This document shows, in pieces, positions 15,661 through 25,474 of a stretch of DNA of 64,000 bases; within the stretch, counting starts at the first letter, position 1, and every line of letters begins with the position of its first letter. Source of the DNA: Bacteroidaceae bacterium (GTDB lineage Bacteria > Bacteroidota > Bacteroidia > Bacteroidales > Bacteroidaceae); NCBI GenBank assembly GCA_017470525.1, contig JAFUYM010000027.1, forward strand, positions 1 to 64,000, written 5' to 3'. The notes beneath the pieces were generated by a model. The model was not told where the DNA came from, searched no databases, and was given only the letters and a program-made list of their open reading frames with translations. Both the position numbers and the translations under genes were made by a program.

Positions 15661-18600
15661 ATGAAGAAGTACGGTAAGTACACGATATTAGGTTGGAGTT
15701 GGCGTGTCCTTTTATGGATAGTGCTAACTCCAATTTTCTTATTCCTGTTGCTTGCCGTGCTGATTTACACCCCTCCCGTTCAGAAGTTTGCAGTGGATAA
15801 GGCTGCCGAGATGCTGAGCGAGGAACTGGGCATGGAGGTGACGGTGGAGAGTGTGCATCTGAAGTTCCCGCTCGACCTTACCATGGGGGGCATGCTGGCG
15901 GTGCAGGAGGGCGATACGGTGATTGCTGCCCGACAACTGGATGTGAGTGTGAAAGCCCTGCCGCTGTTCCAACTGAAGGCAGAGGTGGACGGCATCCATC
16001 TATACGATGCCAAACTGAACACGAAGGACTTGATTGAGGCAGCCGTCGTAAAGGGGCAAGTGGCAGAATTGAGTCTTGATAGCCACAGTACAGACATCAA
16101 AAATGAACTTGCTGTGGTCAACAAGGCGCTGCTGAGAGACGCTGATTTGACGGTGCTGCTGAACGATTCTGTGCCCGAAGACACGACCGATAGCGAAGTG
16201 AAGTGGAAGGTTCAGTTGGACGACATCGAGTTTCAGAACGTGAAGGCGACCGTCTTGCTCACCCCACAGGCAGACAGCACCTTTGTCACAGCCAACATCG
16301 CGTCTGCCCACGCCAACGGCTTTCTCGACCTCGGGAAAGAAATCTACCAAGTGCATCATCTGGAGGTGGCAGAATCTTCCGCAGGGTTCGAGTATCGCAA
16401 CGAACCACGCTTCCCCCAACAACTCGACCCCAATCACCTGCTCTTCAATGAGGTGAGCCTTGCGGTCGATTCCTTTGAATACCGAGGGACGGGCGACATG
16501 ACCCTGAACATCACCCAACTTTCGGGCACCGAACAGAGCGGACTCACCATCACCGAAACGCAGGGTAGGGTGGAGATGGATTCCCTTTCGCTGACCGTCC
16601 CTAACCTCCATGTGAAAACTGCTGACAGCGACCTTACGGTGGCTTATCGCATGGACATGAATGCCTTCGACGACGTGAATCCTGGCACCTTCTCCCTGAC
16701 AGGAAAGGGGCAGTTGGGCAAGGACGACCTTCTCTATTTCACCAAGATGGGTGGCGAAGTGGAAACCCGCGAGGTGCGCAGTATGATGGCAAAAGAACTC
16801 CCTGCTCGTCCGCTGGAGGTGCAGTTGAAGGCAGACGGAAACCTGCAAGCCTTAGAGGTAAGTGACCTCCACGTGAAAGTGCCTGGCAAACTCCTTTTAG
16901 ACGGCTCTGCAACCCTCTGGGATGTGGCTGAAGACCTTTCCATGCAAACGAAGTTGACTGCTAAAGACGGACGCGGAACGGTTGATTTGACAGGGAGTTA
17001 CGTGATGGCGTCCGATGCTTACAAGGCAGATCTGACATTCCGCAATTTGCTGGTCAACAGCTATGTACCGTTGGACGAAATGACCGTCCTTTCAGGTAAG
17101 GTGCATGCACAAGGACGTGGCTTCGACTTCTTCTCTCCCCACACGGTGCTTGATGCCCAAGCGATCCTCTCCGAAGGTTCTATGGGCAAGTTGAACTTGA
17201 GCAACATCGATGCCGATGCCACCTTGAAGGGAGGAGTGCTGAACCTTGCTTTGGCTTGCGATAACGACCAACTGAAGACGAATTTCACCTTCGATGGTGA
17301 ACTGAAGAAGAATCTTGTGGAGGGTGTTTTAGACATTGACCTTCCATTTGCCGACGTGCAGGCAATGGGTTTCAGCGAAGAGCCGCTGACAGCAACCACC
17401 AACGGAACGGTGAACTTCTCCTATAATCTCGACCACCTTTTCCGGGTGGATTCCCACATTAACACGCTCGGCTTGCGAGTGGGTGCTGACAGCATTTCGA
17501 CCAACCTCTTCAATCTTTATGCTGAAGCCATGCCCGACTCGACGGCTGCCACCTTGAACACAGGCGACTTGTTTGTATCGCTCTACATGCCCAGCAATGT
17601 ATTCAAACTGATGCCGCAAGTGGAGCGGTTGCAGAAGGAGACCATCAAGGAGTTCAAGCACCACGACGTCCACTTGGATGTCTTGAAGACCTATCTGCCA
17701 GAACTCTCGCTTACGATTTCGGCAAAGGACGACAACCCTGTTTCTGACCTTTTGGAGGCATACGGCATCAGTTTCAAGGAACTGAAAGCCAACATCGAGT
17801 CTTCGCCTGTGGAAGGACTGATGGGGAAGGGGCATGTGTATGCCTTCAAGAAAGACAGTGTAAGGATTGATACCGCCTTCTTCAACCTGGTGCAGGACAC
17901 CACACAACTGGATTATCATGTTGGCATGCTGTGTGACGACCAGCCCCTCTTGCCTGCTTTCAAAGCCTATCTTGACGGCTACGTGATGGCTGACCGTGCA
18001 GACGCTCATCTGACCTATTTCGACAAGAAAAACAACAAGGGCATCGACCTCGGGGTGAGGGCTTTGGCAAACGACACCTGTGTCAACTACAGCCTATATC
18101 CCAAGCATCCGACTATTGCTTACCGCGAATTTGCCCTCAACGATGACAACTACATCACGACCTATCCTAACCGACCAGTGTTGGCTGATGTGCGCCTTTC
18201 GAGCCTCTCCGACAGCACCTATGTGGCTGTCTATGCCGATGAGGACGGTTCGGGCAGGCAAATAGCCAATGTCGTTGCCAACGACTTGAATCTGAAAGAG
18301 ATTCTTTCCGTCATTCCTATCCCTGGACTTCCTAACATGGGTGGTGTGTTGCATCTGGATGCCACCTATATAGACCAAGGGGAGAATTTCTTGGTGGAGG
18401 GTCAACTCGATGCCGACCGCTTTTCCTACGAAGGGGCGACGGTGGGCAATCTCGCCTCCCAATTCACTTACACGCCACAAGGCGAAAACCTTCATGTCAT
18501 TGATGCCAACCTGTCTTATAACGACACTAACATTCTGCAAATCGATGGCAGTTACAATGCCGAAGGAGAGGGCGCACTTGATGCCGACCTCTCGCTGCTC

Positions 18601-20184
18601 GACCTGCCGATGTCGATGCTCTCTGCCTTCATGCCCGACCAAATTGCTGGTTTCACGGGCAATCTTGGTGGTAACATGAAGGTGACGGGTCCGATGGATG
18701 CACTGCTATTCAACGGCTACCTGATGCCAAAGGACGTGCATGTGCTTTCCAACACCTACAGCGTTGACCTCGCGTTGGCAAATGACACGTTGGCATTCCA
18801 CGATAGCCGCATCGACTTCGATTCCTTCAAGTTCTACAGCGTTGACGACAATCCACTTACGCTGAATGGCCATGTCGATTTCTCCAACCTCGACGAAATC
18901 TTCATGTCACTCTCCCTCAACGGGCGCAACTTCAAACTCATTGAGGCACCTTACAACAGCCGAAAACTCCTATATGGCGACATGTATGGCGACTTCTTCG
19001 CCCGTGTTATCGGCTCTACCAAGGACCTTACAGTACGTGGATTGGTACGCGTGTTGCCCACCACCAACCTCACTTATATCATGTCGGAAACGGCACTCTA
19101 TCAGACCGACCGACTGGAAGACATCGTCACTTTTGTCGATTTCAACGCACCTCCCCCTCCAAAAGAATCGCTACCCGAGAAGACTTATATGGGTATTGAC
19201 ATGAACGTGGTGCTCAGTGTGGAAGACGGTGCCAAACTGCGTGGTGAGTTCTCTGCCGACAAGCAGAGTTATGTGAACGTGCAGGGAGGTGGCAACATCA
19301 CGATGTCCTACACGCCTGAAGGGGTATTCAACTTGCAGGGACGCTACACCATCAACGAAGGTGAGATGAAATATACCCTGCCTGTCATTCCGCTCAAGAC
19401 GTTCAGCATCCATTCTGGTTCTTACATCGAGTTTACTGGTGCGCCCAGCAATCCTGTGCTCAACATCACCGCTACCGAACGAGTTCGTGCAGCAGTGGGG
19501 CAGGGCGATGGCAGCAGTCGGAATGTCCCCTTCGATGTGGGTCTGAAAATTACCAACACGCTGCAAAATCTCGGTTTGGAGTTCATCATCGACGCCCCCG
19601 ATGACATTTCCGTGCAGAACGAACTTGCCAGCAGTTCAGCCGAAGACCGCAACAAATTGGCTGTTGGCATGTTGGCTACAGGCATGTATCTCTCAGGCTC
19701 CAACAGCAAGGGATTTGCGGCAGGCAATGCCCTCAATGGTTTCTTGGAAGAGGAAATTAACAAGATTGCGGGCAACGCGCTCTCCACCATGGTGAATGTG
19801 AGTGTGGGACTTGACCAGACCGTGCGCGACGATGGTTCCAAACGTACCGACTACTCCTTTAAGTTCTCCCGCAAGTTCTTCTCCGACCGTCTCAATGTGG
19901 TTATTGGCGGTAAGGTCAGTTCCGATAATAACAACTCCGTCCATAATGAATCGGGTGCCTACATCGACGACGTTTCTCTCGAATGGCGACTCGACAATGG
20001 CGGCACACAATACATCCGCCTCTTCCACGAGAAGGACTTCTCCAACCTGCTCGAAGGTGAAATCGACAAGAACGGTGCAGGTATTCTGCTCCGAAAGAAG
20101 GTCGATAAACTGTCCGACCTGCTGATTTGGAAGAAAAAGGAGGAAGAAGTGAGAAGGGAAGTTCGTGAAGAAAAGAAAGAGTAA
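15661..20184 (+). CDS. tamB: TamB: inner-membrane-anchored translocation/assembly module subunit
   Basis: 1507 residues from ATG 15661 (a TTG two codons earlier is less likely). One N-terminal helix (ILGWSWRVLLWIVLTP to about residue 40) anchors it in the inner membrane. It is followed by AsmA-like sequence (EELGMEVTVESVHLKFPLDL, VKALPLFQLKAEVDGIHLYD), a very long beta-rich repetitive body, and the C-terminal TamB/DUF490 domain (about 1090-1490) with GLVRVLPTTNLTYIM, FNLQGRYTINEGEMKYTLP and FKFSRKFFSDRLNVVIGG. TamB-type proteins form periplasm-spanning grooves for lipid transport and barrel assembly. The gene for the TamA-like partner follows after 20 bp. Confidence 0.93.
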   Translation: MKKYGKYTILGWSWRVLLWIVLTPIFLFLLLAVLIYTPPVQKFAVDKAAEMLSEELGMEVTVESVHLKFPLDLTMGGMLAVQEGDTVIAARQLDVSVKALPLFQLKAEVDGIHLYDAKLNTKDLIEAAVVKGQVAELSLDSHSTDIKNELAVVNKALLRDADLTVLLNDSVPEDTTDSEVKWKVQLDDIEFQNVKATVLLTPQADSTFVTANIASAHANGFLDLGKEIYQVHHLEVAESSAGFEYRNEPRFPQQLDPNHLLFNEVSLAVDSFEYRGTGDMTLNITQLSGTEQSGLTITETQGRVEMDSLSLTVPNLHVKTADSDLTVAYRMDMNAFDDVNPGTFSLTGKGQLGKDDLLYFTKMGGEVETREVRSMMAKELPARPLEVQLKADGNLQALEVSDLHVKVPGKLLLDGSATLWDVAEDLSMQTKLTAKDGRGTVDLTGSYVMASDAYKADLTFRNLLVNSYVPLDEMTVLSGKVHAQGRGFDFFSPHTVLDAQAILSEGSMGKLNLSNIDADATLKGGVLNLALACDNDQLKTNFTFDGELKKNLVEGVLDIDLPFADVQAMGFSEEPLTATTNGTVNFSYNLDHLFRVDSHINTLGLRVGADSISTNLFNLYAEAMPDSTAATLNTGDLFVSLYMPSNVFKLMPQVERLQKETIKEFKHHDVHLDVLKTYLPELSLTISAKDDNPVSDLLEAYGISFKELKANIESSPVEGLMGKGHVYAFKKDSVRIDTAFFNLVQDTTQLDYHVGMLCDDQPLLPAFKAYLDGYVMADRADAHLTYFDKKNNKGIDLGVRALANDTCVNYSLYPKHPTIAYREFALNDDNYITTYPNRPVLADVRLSSLSDSTYVAVYADEDGSGRQIANVVANDLNLKEILSVIPIPGLPNMGGVLHLDATYIDQGENFLVEGQLDADRFSYEGATVGNLASQFTYTPQGENLHVIDANLSYNDTNILQIDGSYNAEGEGALDADLSLLDLPMSMLSAFMPDQIAGFTGNLGGNMKVTGPMDALLFNGYLMPKDVHVLSNTYSVDLALANDTLAFHDSRIDFDSFKFYSVDDNPLTLNGHVDFSNLDEIFMSLSLNGRNFKLIEAPYNSRKLLYGDMYGDFFARVIGSTKDLTVRGLVRVLPTTNLTYIMSETALYQTDRLEDIVTFVDFNAPPPPKESLPEKTYMGIDMNVVLSVEDGAKLRGEFSADKQSYVNVQGGGNITMSYTPEGVFNLQGRYTINEGEMKYTLPVIPLKTFSIHSGSYIEFTGAPSNPVLNITATERVRAAVGQGDGSSRNVPFDVGLKITNTLQNLGLEFIIDAPDDISVQNELASSSAEDRNKLAVGMLATGMYLSGSNSKGFAAGNALNGFLEEEINKIAGNALSTMVNVSVGLDQTVRDDGSKRTDYSFKFSRKFFSDRLNVVIGGKVSSDNNNSVHNESGAYIDDVSLEWRLDNGGTQYIRLFHEKDFSNLLEGEIDKNGAGILLRKKVDKLSDLLIWKKKEEEVRREVREEKKE

Positions 20185-20204
20185 GACAATACAGAAAAGA
20201 AGGA

Positions 20205-22529
20205 ATGAAGCGTTTACTATACATATTGCTCGTCATTATTCTCGCGGCTTGTTCCACCACCTCCCATCTGCCCGAAGGTGAGGTGCTCTATACAGGCATC
20301 GAGAAAACCCGTGTGCATGACAAGAAAGGCACCGCAGCCGAAGTGCTTGCGCTGGAGGAGGTCAATGCAGCCCTTGCCTATAAGCCCAATGGTGCCCTGC
20401 TTGGCAGTTCGTCCAAGCGAAGTCCCCTCCAGATTGGACTTTGGCTCTACAATGCCTACGTGGATAAACCCCGCACAGGTTTCAACAAGTGGATGTTCAA
20501 CTCCTTTGCAGGCACACCTGTCACCATCTCGCAGGTGTCGCCCGAAACACGCACGAAGGTGACCACCAACCTCTTGCAGAACTACGGCTACTTCCGTGGG
20601 CATGTCGATTATGAACTCCTTACACAACGTGACCCCAAGAAGCAACGCATTGCCTACGACATTCATCTGGGGGAACCCTACCTCTTCGACAGCATCCGAT
20701 ATGCTTTCCGCGACTCCATTCAGGACAGCATCATTCGAGCCACACAGAAAGAAGCCTACATCCATCGCGACGGACAGTTCTCCACACTCGACCTCACCAA
20801 CGAGAAAGACCGACTCGTCAATGCTTTCCGCAACAACGGCTTCTACTACTATCGTCCCGACTACATTTCCTATTTTGCCGACTCCACCAATATCCCCTAT
20901 CGGGTCAAACTCCTTGTGGCAGCCGATATGGATATGCCCGAACGAGCCAAGCAGCAATATTATTTCGGCAATGTGAGTGCTTACATCCGCGAGAGCCGCA
21001 CCAGTGCCATCTCTGTGCAGCGACGCAAGGAGGGACGCACCAACGTCTATGACGACTCCCTGACCCGCCGCCGTCTCAAAATCGCTTGGCAGGGCGACCG
21101 CATCCCCATTGCACCGCGAGTGATGATGAAGAACTTCAAGTTCCGTTCCCGTCAACTTTTCAATCAGTCACTCGTTGATCAGACCCTTTCCAACCTTCGC
21201 AGCATGGACATCTTCTCCAATGTGAAATTCTCCTTTGAACAACGCGATGCCGACACCATCGACACTCGTCTTGACCTTACGATGGACCAACTCATCAATG
21301 CTGATCTCGATTTCAACTTCACCTATAAGTCCAACTATCAGATAGGTCCAGGCTTGGGACTCACACTCTCCAAACGCAATGCCTTCCATCACGGCGAGAC
21401 CCTTTCCATAGGGCTGAAAGGCAGTTACGAATGGCAGACACGCAAACTGAAAGGCGAAAACGAACGCATCAATTCCTATTTGGCAGGGTTGGATGTCTCT
21501 CTCTCTTACCCTTGGATTGCCTTCCCTTGGCTCAACAAGCGTTTCTATAAATACCCCACCTCCACCGAGTTCAAACTTAGTGTTGAGCAACGAAAACGTG
21601 CCTACTACTATCGCCTCATGTCCTCCACCATCGAGGCAACCTACGGTTTCCAGACCTCCCGTTCGTGGAGCCACGAACTCAAACCCCTCACCGTCACCTA
21701 CAACAAGATGCAGAACACCACCGAGCGGTTCGACTCCATTGTGGGCAGCAACTCAGCCCTCTACGTCTCCCTGCGCGACGTCTTCATCCCTGCTCAGCAA
21801 TACACCATCACCTACGACAACACTTGGAACTCCCACATTCGTCATACCATGCACTTCGAGGGAACTGTCAAGCAGTCCGCCAACTTCCTCAACCTCACCA
21901 ATGCTCTCTTGGGTTTTGACTATTACGAGAAAGACAAAAAACTGCTCTCCACACCTTACTCCCAGTTCCTCAAGTGTGTCTTGCAACTCAAGAACATCTT
22001 CCACCTCACCGAAAACACCTCCATTGCCACCCGTGTGCAACTCGGAGCCATCTGGACCTACGGCAACTCCAACTATGCCCCCTACAGCGAACTCTTCTAC
22101 GTGGGCGGTGCCAACAGCATCCGAGCCTTCACCATTCGCAGCATCGGACCCGGTCGCTACTATGATGCCAACGGATGGGACATCTACCTCGACCAGACAG
22201 GCGACATGAAACTCGAACTCAATGCCGAATACAGGTTTCCCATCCTCGGAGCCTTCCAAGGAGCCCTTTTCCTCGATGCAGGCAACGTATGGCTCATGCA
22301 CGGTGACTCCCAGCATCCTCAAGGCAAATTCGGCGAAGGAGGCTTCTTCAACTCCCTCGCCGTCGGCACAGGCTTTGGACTTCGCTACGACCTCGACTTC
22401 CTCATCCTCCGCCTAGACTGTGGTGTGGGTCTCCATTTGCCTTACGACACAGGCAAATCTTCCTACTACAATATCCGTCGCTTCAAAGATGCCGTAGCCG
22501 TCCACTTTGCCGTCGGCTACCCATTCTAA
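20205..22529 (+). CDS. tamL: TamA/BamA-family outer-membrane lipoprotein (TamL-type)
   Basis: 774 residues. Lipoprotein signal MKRLLYILLVIILAACSTTS (lipobox cysteine near residue 16). POTRA-like repeats fill roughly residues 25-350 (TRTKVTTNLLQNYGYFRGHV; NEKDRLVNAFRNNGFYYYRP; DQTLSNLRSMDIFSNVKFSF). A 16-strand Omp85 barrel follows, with the lid-lock-like region near YVGGANSIRAFTIRSIGPG (about 630-648) and a C-terminal aromatic end VHFAVGYPF. A lipid-anchored TamA relative adjacent to TamB is the Bacteroidetes arrangement. It lies 20 bp downstream of tamB on the same strand, so one operon. Role: outer-membrane partner of TamB. Confidence 0.9.
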   Translation: MKRLLYILLVIILAACSTTSHLPEGEVLYTGIEKTRVHDKKGTAAEVLALEEVNAALAYKPNGALLGSSSKRSPLQIGLWLYNAYVDKPRTGFNKWMFNSFAGTPVTISQVSPETRTKVTTNLLQNYGYFRGHVDYELLTQRDPKKQRIAYDIHLGEPYLFDSIRYAFRDSIQDSIIRATQKEAYIHRDGQFSTLDLTNEKDRLVNAFRNNGFYYYRPDYISYFADSTNIPYRVKLLVAADMDMPERAKQQYYFGNVSAYIRESRTSAISVQRRKEGRTNVYDDSLTRRRLKIAWQGDRIPIAPRVMMKNFKFRSRQLFNQSLVDQTLSNLRSMDIFSNVKFSFEQRDADTIDTRLDLTMDQLINADLDFNFTYKSNYQIGPGLGLTLSKRNAFHHGETLSIGLKGSYEWQTRKLKGENERINSYLAGLDVSLSYPWIAFPWLNKRFYKYPTSTEFKLSVEQRKRAYYYRLMSSTIEATYGFQTSRSWSHELKPLTVTYNKMQNTTERFDSIVGSNSALYVSLRDVFIPAQQYTITYDNTWNSHIRHTMHFEGTVKQSANFLNLTNALLGFDYYEKDKKLLSTPYSQFLKCVLQLKNIFHLTENTSIATRVQLGAIWTYGNSNYAPYSELFYVGGANSIRAFTIRSIGPGRYYDANGWDIYLDQTGDMKLELNAEYRFPILGAFQGALFLDAGNVWLMHGDSQHPQGKFGEGGFFNSLAVGTGFGLRYDLDFLILRLDCGVGLHLPYDTGKSSYYNIRRFKDAVAVHFAVGYPF

Positions 22530-22547
22530 CCTAAATCAGAACAACCA

Positions 22548-23213
22548 TTAACGATAGATGAAATACGTTCCTCCGTCACTCTTGCAATATTTTCGCAAGA
22601 GTTCTTGGATGAACTGCGCATTGGCTTCCACCTGTTCTTGCTGCCCGTCGTATCCGTTAATCAGCACTACCAGGCGCTTTGTCTCCATACCGATTTTTGT
22701 GCGTTCATGGTCACTTGTCGGAGTGCCCACACCGCCCTTTTCATCCCGATATACAGGCAACCCCTCAATATTGATCATCCCTCTTCCAATGCCCTCATAA
22801 GGCTCTCCAGCCTTCCCGATGCCCAGCGTCAGCGTGTCCCCCACAAACTTAGCCCCATCAAAGCCGCCGATGCTATATCCGTATGCCATCGATGCCAAGT
22901 TAATCAAATCCACCAACGTGTCAATCTGATACAGTTCCTTCCCCTGCAACACGCGCCGAATCAGCGCCTCCGATGCAGGACGATACCGTGACGGGTCTTT
23001 TCCGCAAGCCCGATACACCCGCCTCGTAGCCGCAATCCCGCTCATCTCCTTCACCGTCTCCGTCGTCAACTCCTTCCGATACCGCTCACTCAACTCCCCA
23101 ATCTCATCCCACAACCCCTGCGAATACTGGCTGTTCTCCACATCCGCACTCAAGCATGCCCCCACAAAACCCGGACACACCGCCTCTATCTCACTCGATA
23201 CAATCACTTTCAT
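22548..23213 (-). CDS. B3/4 domain protein (PheRS beta-subunit editing-domain homologue)
   Basis: 221 residues matching stand-alone B3/4 proteins: YRKELTTETVKEMSGIAATRRVYRACGKDPSRYRPASEALIRR compressed here to its landmarks IAATRRVYRACGKDPSRYRP (about 62-81), SEALIRRVLQGKELYQID and a glycine-rich GGFDGAKFVGDTLTLGIGKA strand pair. The B3/4 fold binds and edits misacylated tRNA-Phe in phenylalanyl-tRNA synthetase; the free-standing family may act on other aminoacyl-tRNAs, which is not established. Convergent with tamL (18 bp apart). Own promoter at 23270-23300. Confidence 0.85.
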   Translation of the reverse strand: MKVIVSSEIEAVCPGFVGACLSADVENSQYSQGLWDEIGELSERYRKELTTETVKEMSGIAATRRVYRACGKDPSRYRPASEALIRRVLQGKELYQIDTLVDLINLASMAYGYSIGGFDGAKFVGDTLTLGIGKAGEPYEGIGRGMINIEGLPVYRDEKGGVGTPTSDHERTKIGMETKRLVVLINGYDGQQEQVEANAQFIQELLRKYCKSDGGTYFIYR

Positions 23214-23254
23214 ATTGCTTCCTTTCTATATATAAAAATGTGTGAAACCTTTTT

Positions 23255-23710
23255 TCAATGAAAATCGTACAAAGGTAGCAATTCCTTCCTAAACACACAA
23301 GGAAACACCCCAGAACTTCTCTCTCGCTTGAACTGTTGCAAAAACGCAACAGTTGTCTCAGTCTTCAGTTCGCCCTCCTCAAACACATTCTCAATATGTC
23401 TGGAGATCGTCGATTTGTTACGTTGAAACAACTCTGCCATCTATTCCAAACTGAGCCAGACGGTTCCTCCCTGCAATCTACCTCAATTCTCGCCCCCATC
23501 AGGAGTCTGGTAGAGCAATATCTGTCCTTTGTTATTAAACGCATTTTTTGTTATTTCGTCCTCACAGAACAAGTTCTTCTGGTTCTTAAATTCTTTCCAC
23601 TCACACCGAGCGTTCTCTTGTGGGTACTTGCGGAACATGTATTGTTGTAAAATATAGTCCTTATTCAATGAGGAACTAATTTTTGAGGGGAGAGGTCGAA
23701 TCGAATCCAA
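23255..23710 (-). pseudogene. Decayed RhuM-like / AlbA_2-like composite remnant
   Basis: Reading the minus strand, positions 23536 down to about 23353 spell an N-terminal RhuM-family sequence in pieces: KGQILLYQTPDG, then a stop and frame change, then VWLSLE, a TAG where the family has a Gln codon, then MAELFQRNKSTISRHIENVF, after which similarity fades. The segment before it (23710-23540) contains ENARCEWKEFKN followed by KNLFCEDE, which recalls the start of AlbA_2/Schlafen-type domains. At least one frameshift and one nonsense change are needed, so this is not a working gene. It sits between the B3/4 gene and the restriction-modification operon, consistent with turnover in an accessory locus. 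Confidence 0.65.
23270..23300 (-). promoter_or_regulatory. Sigma-ABfr-type promoter for the B3/4 gene
   Basis: Minus-strand TACCTTTG at 23270-23277, spacer 20 bp, TTG at 23298-23300. It lies inside the tail of the decayed RhuM-like segment. Confidence 0.55.
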
Positions 23711-23716
23711 TTTGTA

Positions 23717-25471
23717 CTACATCGCCAATATTGCTCTCAAATTTGTATCTGTGAATGTTCGCCAAATCATAAGTTTAATGGGTTTGTAGTCATCAAACAG
23801 TTGCTTGACAAACTTGATTTCAAACACCAGACGGAAGTCGTTTTCGTCGGCCTTTTCAACAAATTCGTGCTTCGTTCCGACGCGAACTACCTCTATCTGA
23901 TACAAGTCACGTATGCCCTTGCCCTTGGTATACGGCATGAAGAAATAGAGTTTGTTGAGTTTCACCGTTGATGGGAACTTTTTACCAGTAAAGTATGCCT
24001 TTGCTCGCTGATTGGTGTAGGGTTCGATATACTTGTCAGGCACAAGGCTTACCAAAACGTTCTTCGAGTCATCAAGGTCGCTATTATCAATGTTCTTCTT
24101 GCGAGTAAAAGGATTGCTGATGATTTTAACATTCTTGGGATATTGTTTGTGCATATCAAACATATCAATCTCAAAGAGTTGTGGCGGCAGCATACTATGC
24201 CCAGCCTTGTTGGCCTCTTCGTACTGGCTTTCTTCGGGATGCTGGGCATCAATTTCGTTAAACAGACGTATCAGAGAACGTCCAATTGCAAATGCAAGAT
24301 TTACAGGCACGGCGTTACCAATCTGTTTATACTGATCGGCTATGTTTCCTTCAAACTCCCAGTAGTCAGGGAAGGTTTGGATACGTGCATATTCGCGAAC
24401 CGTCAGAGGACGTGTTTCCGTCGGATGGCATCGTTCTGTCTGTTTCTGAGCGGGAGCACAAGTCAGCGTCAGCGATGGCTCATCCATTGACAAGCGACGA
24501 GCCATCCCCGTCTTGCCACCTCCTAGATAGAAACTGCCACCCATGTATTCCTTTTGTTCCTCAATGGGCAAATCACGCCAGTCACCACCCTCTGGTACCA
24601 TTGCCATCACGCGGGCTTTTTTAGCAGGATAGGTCTGACCTTCTGATTCTGGCACATCATTATCGAAAAGTTCACCGCTAAAAAAGGTATCACGCAGCGT
24701 CATCACACGACGATATGGATCGGGCCACTTGAAACGGAATCCCTGTTCATATATGTCATTGCGGATTGCTACAAGTATCAAACGCTCACGCTTCTGTGGA
24801 ACCTGATACATGATGGCTTTCAGTACACGAGGCTCTGCCAAGGTGTACCCCAGTTCCTTAATGGCGCTACGAATGACATCCAGCGTTCTTCCATTTTCAT
24901 GCGATAGCAAACCTTTCACGTTTTCACCCATGAACACCTTGGGTTGTATCTCCTTCACAGCACGGGCTAATTCAAAGAACAGTGTACCACGAGTGTCATT
25001 CAAGCCACCTTTCTTGCCTGCGTATGAGAAAGCCTGACAAGGGAAACCACCAGAAAGGAAATCCACCTTACCACGAAGCGGAGTGAAATCCACCTGGTGA
25101 ATATCGCCTTCCAAAACATTCCATTCTGGATGATTCTTGCGAAGCGTTTGGCAGGCCATCGCATCCATCTCGTTCAGCAGCACATGACGGAAACCGGCCA
25201 AATGCATACCTAATGCCAAGCCTCCGGCACCAGCAAATAGCTCAACAGATGTGTAATCACGCAAAGGAGCCACATGTAATTCTTCATCCCAGTTGGTATC
25301 AAGCATCATCCTGACAGGTTCAACGTCAGTAAGTTCCTCCATGAAAAAGCCTTCTTTACCCTTTTCGTTCTTGTGATATGGATATACGCCATTCTCGCCC
25401 CACTTTTGCGCAGTTGCAAGTGAAGTGCCCGTGAGGTCGGCTAAGTTCGTTGCAGATAAAAATGTTGGCAT
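23717..25471 (-). CDS. DNA cytosine-5 methyltransferase of a type II R-M system, with N- and C-terminal extensions
   Basis: 584 residues. Canonical C5-MTase motifs: I at VELFAGAGGLALGMH (about 76-90), IV with catalytic Cys in SGGFPCQAFSYAGKKGG (about 138-154), VI GENVKGLLSHENG (about 179-191), VIII QVPQKRERLILVA (about 223-235), X YKQIGNAVPVNLA (about 375-387). An N-terminal segment of about 70 residues looks like a MerR/excisionase-type HTH (NLADLTGTSLATAQKWGENG), and about 180 residues follow motif X without recognised domain. Start is 3 bp after the stop of the endonuclease gene, so one operon. The HTH may let the methylase regulate the operon (inference). Recognition sequence unknown. Confidence 0.92.
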   Translation of the reverse strand: MPTFLSATNLADLTGTSLATAQKWGENGVYPYHKNEKGKEGFFMEELTDVEPVRMMLDTNWDEELHVAPLRDYTSVELFAGAGGLALGMHLAGFRHVLLNEMDAMACQTLRKNHPEWNVLEGDIHQVDFTPLRGKVDFLSGGFPCQAFSYAGKKGGLNDTRGTLFFELARAVKEIQPKVFMGENVKGLLSHENGRTLDVIRSAIKELGYTLAEPRVLKAIMYQVPQKRERLILVAIRNDIYEQGFRFKWPDPYRRVMTLRDTFFSGELFDNDVPESEGQTYPAKKARVMAMVPEGGDWRDLPIEEQKEYMGGSFYLGGGKTGMARRLSMDEPSLTLTCAPAQKQTERCHPTETRPLTVREYARIQTFPDYWEFEGNIADQYKQIGNAVPVNLAFAIGRSLIRLFNEIDAQHPEESQYEEANKAGHSMLPPQLFEIDMFDMHKQYPKNVKIISNPFTRKKNIDNSDLDDSKNVLVSLVPDKYIEPYTNQRAKAYFTGKKFPSTVKLNKLYFFMPYTKGKGIRDLYQIEVVRVGTKHEFVEKADENDFRLVFEIKFVKQLFDDYKPIKLMIWRTFTDTNLRAILAM

Positions 25472-25474
25472 CGT

